Below are positions 59,280 to 64,000 of a DNA stretch of 64,000 nt, piece by piece. The first letter of the stretch is position 1. Every line of letters begins with the position of its first letter. This DNA comes from Ruminococcus_G sp050944415 (GTDB taxonomy: Bacteria; Bacillota; Clostridia; Lachnospirales; Lachnospiraceae). The stretch covers positions 76,517 through 140,516 of the forward strand of contig JBMNRA010000001.1 in NCBI GenBank assembly GCA_050944415.1, read 5' to 3'. The notes beneath the pieces are model-generated. The model saw only the letters and a program-made list of their open reading frames with translations. It was not told where the DNA came from and ran no database searches. A program made the position numbers and the translations under genes.

Positions 59280-59932
59280 ATCTGTTCCTCCTTCTTTTTC
59301 TGCTGTATTTCTTCTTTCAGCCGACTCACCAGATGGGACAGGGCAAACATTACCGTCTCATAATGCATATAATCCAGCATATTTTTATCCGTCAGAAGCT
59401 GCAGACTAGCAGGGAATTCCTCATCTGAATTCCAAAAACGCACCACGACTGGCAGGAAGGGAAACAGCGGCAGCTCATAAGCCACGTCGCCTTTTTCCCG
59501 TTTCTTACCTCCCAGTGCTTCACAGGCTTCAGCCAGTGCCTCCGTTTTCCCATCGAAATACTCTGCCGCATGCTGAAAAAAGTCACCGCCTCTTACCAGA
59601 TTCCCTCCCAGAACAGCCGGCAGACTTTTCACATTCACCCATTCATGGGCAAGATGGCAGTTTTCAACAGAATTGCACAGCAGGTCATAGATCGTCATCG
59701 CTTCATTATAATCCGCGCTTTTCGCTGTTATAAAATCATCCTCTGACCATTCTACCTGCCCCGTGGAACGGCTGACACGGTATCTGCGGTTCAGACATTC
59801 CATATACAAATAATTTTTGTCAGATGCAAGAGCAAATTTGCGAATCATATTTTCTTGATTATACTGCAGAAAAACTGACGCCATATCATTTTTCATCTTG
59901 TCATAATTGGAAATTCCTGCTTTTTTTTTCAT
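59276..59932 (-). CDS. DUF3786 protein
   Basis: 218-residue soluble protein that matches the DUF3786 family. Visible family features are a middle segment NYDKMKNDMA to EAMTIYDLLC and a C-terminal LPVVVRFWNSDEEFPASLQL. Such proteins are often next to FMN or iron-sulfur proteins in Clostridia. The start has a GGGAGG site and lies one base inside the stop of the TetR gene. The flavodoxin gene overlaps its end. No enzyme function is known. Confidence 0.82.
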   Translation of the reverse strand: MKKKAGISNYDKMKNDMASVFLQYNQENMIRKFALASDKNYLYMECLNRRYRVSRSTGQVEWSEDDFITAKSADYNEAMTIYDLLCNSVENCHLAHEWVNVKSLPAVLGGNLVRGGDFFQHAAEYFDGKTEALAEACEALGGKKREKGDVAYELPLFPFLPVVVRFWNSDEEFPASLQLLTDKNMLDYMHYETVMFALSHLVSRLKEEIQQKKKEEQI

Positions 59933-60501
59933 TACAATTCCTCCCCCGCAACGGACTTCATCTGATTTCTCATTCTCGCAAGCTGGCTCTGATCTCTGGA
60001 AATCCTGTAGAGCAGAAGATTTCCTTCATATACTGACAATGCAAATTCACCGACTGATTCCAGACGTTCTCCAGTGAGCCCGCTTTTTCTTAGTGTCTGT
60101 ATAAATATCTCCTTCACTTGGTTCATTGCTTCTCTGTAATATCCTGCCAGAACCTCTTCCTGAAATGAAAGTTCCATTCCCAATACCGCCAGCGGGCATC
60201 CATAATACTGCCTGTCCTTTTTCTGATCGCAAAATGCGGAGAAAACTGTATCACAGAACATTCCCCATGAATCTGCCTGTTCCATTGCCTTATGCAAAAA
60301 ACCTATGACCACTTGATTATAATATTCAATGACAGCTTTTGCCACATCAGATTTACTTTTAAAATAGAAATAAAAAGATCCCTTAGGGAGCCCGGCAATC
60401 CGAAGAATGTCACTGACTCCGGTAGCGCCGTAACCATACTTCCAGAACAATTCCCCCGCTGCCTTCACAATCCTCTTTTTCGATGCTTCGCCTTTTTTCA
60501 T
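59932..60501 (-). CDS. TetR-family repressor
   Basis: 189-residue repressor. The N-terminal helix-turn-helix (YGATGVSDILRIAGLPKGSF, YFYFKSKSDVAKAV) is typical; the rest is a helical ligand-binding domain. Its promoter contains a perfect palindrome spanning the spacer between -35 and -10, so it should repress its own operon (TetR, DUF3786, flavodoxin). The start has only a weak GGGA site. An electrophile or xenobiotic is a plausible inducer but not shown. Confidence 0.92.
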   Translation of the reverse strand: MKKGEASKKRIVKAAGELFWKYGYGATGVSDILRIAGLPKGSFYFYFKSKSDVAKAVIEYYNQVVIGFLHKAMEQADSWGMFCDTVFSAFCDQKKDRQYYGCPLAVLGMELSFQEEVLAGYYREAMNQVKEIFIQTLRKSGLTGERLESVGEFALSVYEGNLLLYRISRDQSQLARMRNQMKSVAGEEL

Positions 60502-60537
60502 TTTCTGTCCCGCTTTTCTATCTGATCTGTAAAATAT

Positions 60538-60564
60538 AATAGACCGATCAGTCTATTTTGTCAA
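60538..60564 (-). promoter_or_regulatory. TetR promoter and operator
   Basis: On the minus strand TTGACA (60559-60564) and TATTAT are spaced 17 bases apart. The spacer is the palindrome AATAGAC-CGATCA-GTCTATT (60538-60557), a classic place for repressor binding. Confidence 0.75.
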
Positions 60565-60582
60565 ATATATACAATCTTAACA

Positions 60583-60614
60583 GAAAAACCCCGGAAACCT
60601 TACGGTTCCGGGGT
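60583..60614 (-). terminator. Terminator after tuf
   Basis: On the minus strand CCCCGGAACC pairs with GGTTTCCGGGG, ending in TTTTTC, about 65 bases past the tuf stop. Confidence 0.88.
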
Positions 60615-60677
60615 AAATTCTTACGTTTGGACACAATACACCTCTGAGGTGTTTTATATTTAATATTCAGCGGTTGA

Positions 60678-61871
60678 TTACTCGATGATAGAAGCAACAC
60701 GTCCTGATCCTACAGTACGTCCACCCTCACGGATAGCGAATGTAAGACCCTGATCCATAGCGATCGGGTGAATCAGTTCGATTGTCATTTCTACGTTATC
60801 ACCAGGCATGCACATTTCTGTTCCTTCCGGCAGAGTAATAACACCTGTTACGTCTGTTGTACGGAAGTAGAACTGCGGTCTGTAGTTGTTGAAGAACGGA
60901 GTATGACGTCCACCTTCATCTTTTGTCAGAACGTATACCTGAGCTGTAAATTTTGTATGGCATGTGATTGTACCTGGTTTAGCGAGAACCTGTCCTCTTT
61001 CGATTTCGTTTCTCTGAACACCACGAAGCAGAGCACCAATGTTATCACCAGCCTGAGCCTCATCCAGAAGTTTACGGAACATTTCCACACCAGTTACAAC
61101 GACCTTACGTGTTTCTTCTTTCAGACCAACGATTTCAACTTCGTCAGATACATGAAGAACACCAGCTTCTACTCTACCAGTAGCAACTGTACCACGGCCT
61201 GTGATAGAGAATACGTCCTCTACAGGCATGATAAACGGTTTATCTGTATCACGCTGGGGATCCGGAATCCAAGTATCTACTGCATCCATCAACTCAAGGA
61301 TCTTGTCGCCCCATTCGCTGGATGTGTCTTCCAGAGCTTTCAGAGCAGAACCCTGGATGATCGGTGTGTCATCTCCCGGGAACTCATACTCATTCAGCAG
61401 CTCACGGATTTCCATGTCTACCAGTTCCAGAAGTTCTTCATCGTCTACCATATCACATTTGTTCATGAATACAACGATGTAGGGAACACCTACCTGACGG
61501 GACAGAAGGATATGCTCTTTTGTCTGAGCCATAACACCGTCAGTAGCAGCAACTACAAGGATAGCACCATCCATCTGAGCAGCACCTGTGATCATGTTCT
61601 TTACATAGTCAGCATGGCCTGGGCAGTCTACGTGTGCATAATGTCTTTTTTCTGTTTCGTATTCTACATGAGCTGTGGAAATTGTGACACCACGTTCTCT
61701 TTCTTCCGGAGCTTTATCGATGTTTTCAAATGCAACAGCTTCACCTGTACCAAGTCTGTCATGAAGTGTTTTTGTAATAGCAGCTGTCAGAGTTGTTTTA
61801 CCATGGTCTACGTGGCCAATGGTACCAATGTTACAATGCGGTTTTGTTCTTTCAAATTTAGCTTTAGCCAT
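60678..61871 (-). CDS. tuf: Elongation factor Tu
   Basis: 397-residue GTPase that brings aminoacyl-tRNA to the ribosome. The start MAKAKFERTKPHCNIGTIGH is the usual one and follows AAGGAGG. GTPase motifs are GHVDHGKTT, DCPGHADY and NKCD; domains 2 and 3 are complete and the end (GGRTVGSGRVASIIE) is typical. It lies 119 bases downstream of fusA and is probably expressed both with it and from a promoter in the gap. Confidence 0.98.
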   Translation of the reverse strand: MAKAKFERTKPHCNIGTIGHVDHGKTTLTAAITKTLHDRLGTGEAVAFENIDKAPEERERGVTISTAHVEYETEKRHYAHVDCPGHADYVKNMITGAAQMDGAILVVAATDGVMAQTKEHILLSRQVGVPYIVVFMNKCDMVDDEELLELVDMEIRELLNEYEFPGDDTPIIQGSALKALEDTSSEWGDKILELMDAVDTWIPDPQRDTDKPFIMPVEDVFSITGRGTVATGRVEAGVLHVSDEVEIVGLKEETRKVVVTGVEMFRKLLDEAQAGDNIGALLRGVQRNEIERGQVLAKPGTITCHTKFTAQVYVLTKDEGGRHTPFFNNYRPQFYFRTTDVTGVITLPEGTEMCMPGDNVEMTIELIHPIAMDQGLTFAIREGGRTVGSGRVASIIE

Positions 61872-61936
61872 TTTGAATGTCCTCCTTAATACAACATCTG
61901 CCCCCGCGGGGCTCTTCTTTTTTCGTTTCAAACAAA

Positions 61937-61981
61937 ACTTGCTATCCTTGATTATATTGCAAATCAAGGATATTTGCAAGT
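61937..61981 (-). promoter_or_regulatory. tuf promoter inside a hairpin terminator
   Basis: On the minus strand TTGCAA (61974-61979) and TATAAT (61951-61956) are spaced 17 bases apart. The same bases form a long hairpin: ACTTGC and ATCCTTGATT pair with AATCAAGGAT and GCAAGT, followed by TTTGTTT. The element can thus end most transcripts from fusA and start new ones for tuf. Confidence 0.7.
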
Positions 61982-61990
61982 TATTTTTCT

Positions 61991-64000
61991 TTATTTACCT
62001 TTTGCAGAAAGTACTTTTTCCTGAACGGACTTGGGTACCGGTTCATATCTGTCAAAGAACATGGAGTAGTTACCACGGCCCTGTGTTCTGGAACGCAGGT
62101 CTGTTGCATATCCGAACATCTCCGCCAACGGAACGTATCCGCGGATCATCTTTCCTCCGCCGATATCATCCATACCTTCGATGCGGCCACGGCGGGAGTT
62201 GATATCACCAATAACATCGCCCATGTAATCTTCCGGTGTGGTAACTTCCACTCTCATGATCGGCTCCAGAAGCACGGGAGCTGCCTTTGCCATAGCTTCC
62301 TTGAAAGCCAGAGATCCGGCAATATGGAATGCCATTTCTGAGGAATCGACTTCGTGATAGGAACCGTCATATACGTTGGCATGTACGCCTACTACCGGGA
62401 AACCACCCAGGATACCGGCTTTCATAGCTTCCTCGATACCTTCACCTACAGCAGGAATATATTCCTTCGGAATAGCTCCGCCGACAACAGTAGACTCAAA
62501 TTTGAATGTCTCTTCTGCATTGGCATCCATAGGCTCAAATTTAACTTTACAGTGTCCGTACTGTCCACGTCCACCGGACTGTTTTGCGTATTTGCTGTCC
62601 ACATCTGCCGGTTTGGTAATGGTTTCTTTATATGCAACCTGCGGCGCACCTACGTTTGCTTCTACCTTGAACTCACGCAGAAGTCTGTCTACGATGATTT
62701 CCAGATGAAGCTCACCCATACCGGCAATAATTGTCTGGCCTGTTTCCTGATTAGTATGAGCACGGAATGTGGGGTCTTCCTCAGCCAGTTTGGCAAGTGA
62801 TTCACCCAGTTTGCCCTGTCCGGCTTTTGTCTTAGGCTCAATGGCCAGCTCGATAACTGGTTCCGGGAATTCCATGGATTCCAGGATAACCGGATGCTGC
62901 TCATCACAGATAGTATCACCTGTTGTAGTTACCTTAAATCCGATTGCTGCAGCAATATCTCCGGAATATACTTTATCCAGCTCTTCCCTCTTGTTGGCGT
63001 GCATCTGAAGAATACGGCCAACACGTTCTTTTTTATCTTTCGTAGAGTTATATACGTAAGAACCTGAATTCATGGTTCCTGAATAAACTCTGAAGTATGC
63101 CAGTTTTCCAACGAATGGATCCGTCATGATCTTGAATGCAAGTGCGGAGAAAGGTTCTTCATCGGAAGAATGTCTCACTACTTCATTTCCTTCCATATCC
63201 ACACCCTGGATAGGCGGAATGTCTGTCGGCGCCGGCATGTATTCAAGGATTGCATCCAGAAGTTTCTGTACACCTTTGTTTCTGTAAGCACTTCCGCAGC
63301 AGACAGGAACAGCTGCACATTCACAGGTTCCTTTTCTCAGAGCGGCTTTCAGCGCATCAACAGAAGGTTCATCTCCTTCCAGATACTCCATCATCAGATC
63401 ATCATCCAGCTCACAGATTTTCTCAATCAGTTCTGTATGATACAGTTCTGCATCATCTTTCATATCTTCTGGAATATCAACGATGGAAATGTCCTCACCT
63501 TTTTCATCATTATAGATGTAAGCTTTCATTTCGAACAGGTCGATAATTCCTTTGAATTCGTCTTCTTTACCGATAGGCAGCTGAAGACAGATTGCATTTT
63601 TACCCAATCTGGTTTTAATCTGATCTACTGCATTGTAGAAGTCTGCACCCAGAATATCCATTTTATTGATAAATGCCATTCTAGGTACGTTGTATGTGTC
63701 TGCCTGACGCCATACATTCTCAGACTGGGGTTCAACACCACCCTTTGCACAGAACACGCCTACGGCACCGTCCAGTACACGGAGTGAACGCTCAACCTCT
63801 ACTGTAAAGTCCACGTGACCTGGGGTATCAATAATATTGATACGATGTTCCAATGCACCCGGCTTTGCCTTGCAGTTTTCCTGCAATGTCCAGTGGCAGG
63901 TCGTAGCGGCTGAAGTAATTGTGATACCACGTTCCTGCTCCTGTTCCATCCAGTCCATGGTAGCAGTACCTTCATGGGTATCGCCAATTTTATAGTTAAC
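61991..64000 (-). CDS. fusA: Elongation factor G (5' end outside the window)
   Basis: 669 codons of the translocase are present; the first 20-35 residues, with the first GTPase motif, lie beyond the right edge. Visible motifs are the switch I region (GITITSAATTCHW), switch II DTPGHVDFT and NKMD. The later domains are complete, ending in SVQEKVLSAKGK. The gene is followed by a hairpin and the tuf gene, as in the str operon. Confidence 0.97.
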   Translation of the reverse strand, partial: VNYKIGDTHEGTATMDWMEQEQERGITITSAATTCHWTLQENCKAKPGALEHRINIIDTPGHVDFTVEVERSLRVLDGAVGVFCAKGGVEPQSENVWRQADTYNVPRMAFINKMDILGADFYNAVDQIKTRLGKNAICLQLPIGKEDEFKGIIDLFEMKAYIYNDEKGEDISIVDIPEDMKDDAELYHTELIEKICELDDDLMMEYLEGDEPSVDALKAALRKGTCECAAVPVCCGSAYRNKGVQKLLDAILEYMPAPTDIPPIQGVDMEGNEVVRHSSDEEPFSALAFKIMTDPFVGKLAYFRVYSGTMNSGSYVYNSTKDKKERVGRILQMHANKREELDKVYSGDIAAAIGFKVTTTGDTICDEQHPVILESMEFPEPVIELAIEPKTKAGQGKLGESLAKLAEEDPTFRAHTNQETGQTIIAGMGELHLEIIVDRLLREFKVEANVGAPQVAYKETITKPADVDSKYAKQSGGRGQYGHCKVKFEPMDANAEETFKFESTVVGGAIPKEYIPAVGEGIEEAMKAGILGGFPVVGVHANVYDGSYHEVDSSEMAFHIAGSLAFKEAMAKAAPVLLEPIMRVEVTTPEDYMGDVIGDINSRRGRIEGMDDIGGGKMIRGYVPLAEMFGYATDLRSRTQGRGNYSMFFDRYEPVPKSVQEKVLSAKGK

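Noticed and set aside
60768..61889. Long open frame on the plus strand across tuf
   Set aside because: It is antisense to EF-Tu, lacks a ribosome binding site and matches no family; it arises from biased codon use of the highly expressed gene.

Overview
The window looks like chromosome of a Gram-positive Clostridia member, most likely Lachnospiraceae. This is inference from moderate GC content, almost uniform AGGAGG-type ribosome binding sites, an M-box leader, type-1 lipoproteins, GHKL/LytTR and YesM/YesN-type two-component systems, and a fusA-tuf pair. No rRNA, tRNA, CRISPR array, phage or intact insertion sequence was seen. Both window edges cut genes: a lipoprotein at the left and fusA at the right.

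Layout. 1-3.7 kb: lipoprotein, inositol-dehydrogenase-like enzyme, AraC regulator and a divergent IolE-like TIM barrel. 3.8-7 kb: mgtA-type P-type ATPase behind a long leader holding an M-box, a terminator, a possible leader peptide and a second terminator/antiterminator. 7-11 kb: an HTH-membrane protein, an Rpn-type nuclease with seven 57-bp repeats, and a broken ABC exporter. 11-18 kb: a translationally coupled operon of LacI regulator, metallo-beta-lactamase-fold protein, OmpR-type response regulator, kinase and MacB-like ABC transporter. 18-22.5 kb: divergent sucrose operon (PTS EIIBCA, sucrose-6-phosphate hydrolase, fructokinase) with three LacI-type operators. 22.6-24.9 kb: DUF1538 membrane protein plus a double PII-like protein. 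24.9-27.9 kb: FmdE-family protein and an unusual methyltransferase-M14 hydrolase-methyltransferase fusion. 28-30 kb: glnK-amtB and a 202-bp structured repeat. 30-35 kb: BceAB-like ABC transporter divergent from a LytTR/GHKL two-component system. 35-46 kb: a sugar ABC transporter, a second ABC ATPase/permease pair with a degenerate ATPase, two dehydrogenases and a YesM/YesN pair. 46-58 kb: a GntR-controlled catabolic cluster: DMT exporter, aldehyde dehydrogenase, single-chain B12 mutase, HyuA-like ATPase, class III aminotransferase, AraC regulator, alanine dehydrogenase, IolB-like isomerase and a deleted SDR. 58-60.5 kb: thioesterase and a TetR-DUF3786-flavodoxin operon. 60.6-64 kb: tuf and fusA.

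Most interesting: (i) the B12-mutase cluster, whose four promoter regions share an AT-rich palindrome that could define a GntR regulon; (ii) the methyltransferase/M14/methyltransferase fusion with its FmdE neighbour; (iii) the stacked leader of mgtA; and (iv) the nested inverted-repeat element at 29.9-30.1 kb. The B12 cluster is read as degradation of an amino-bearing compound: transamination coupled to alanine dehydrogenase, carbon-skeleton rearrangement, then aldehyde oxidation. The substrate is unknown.
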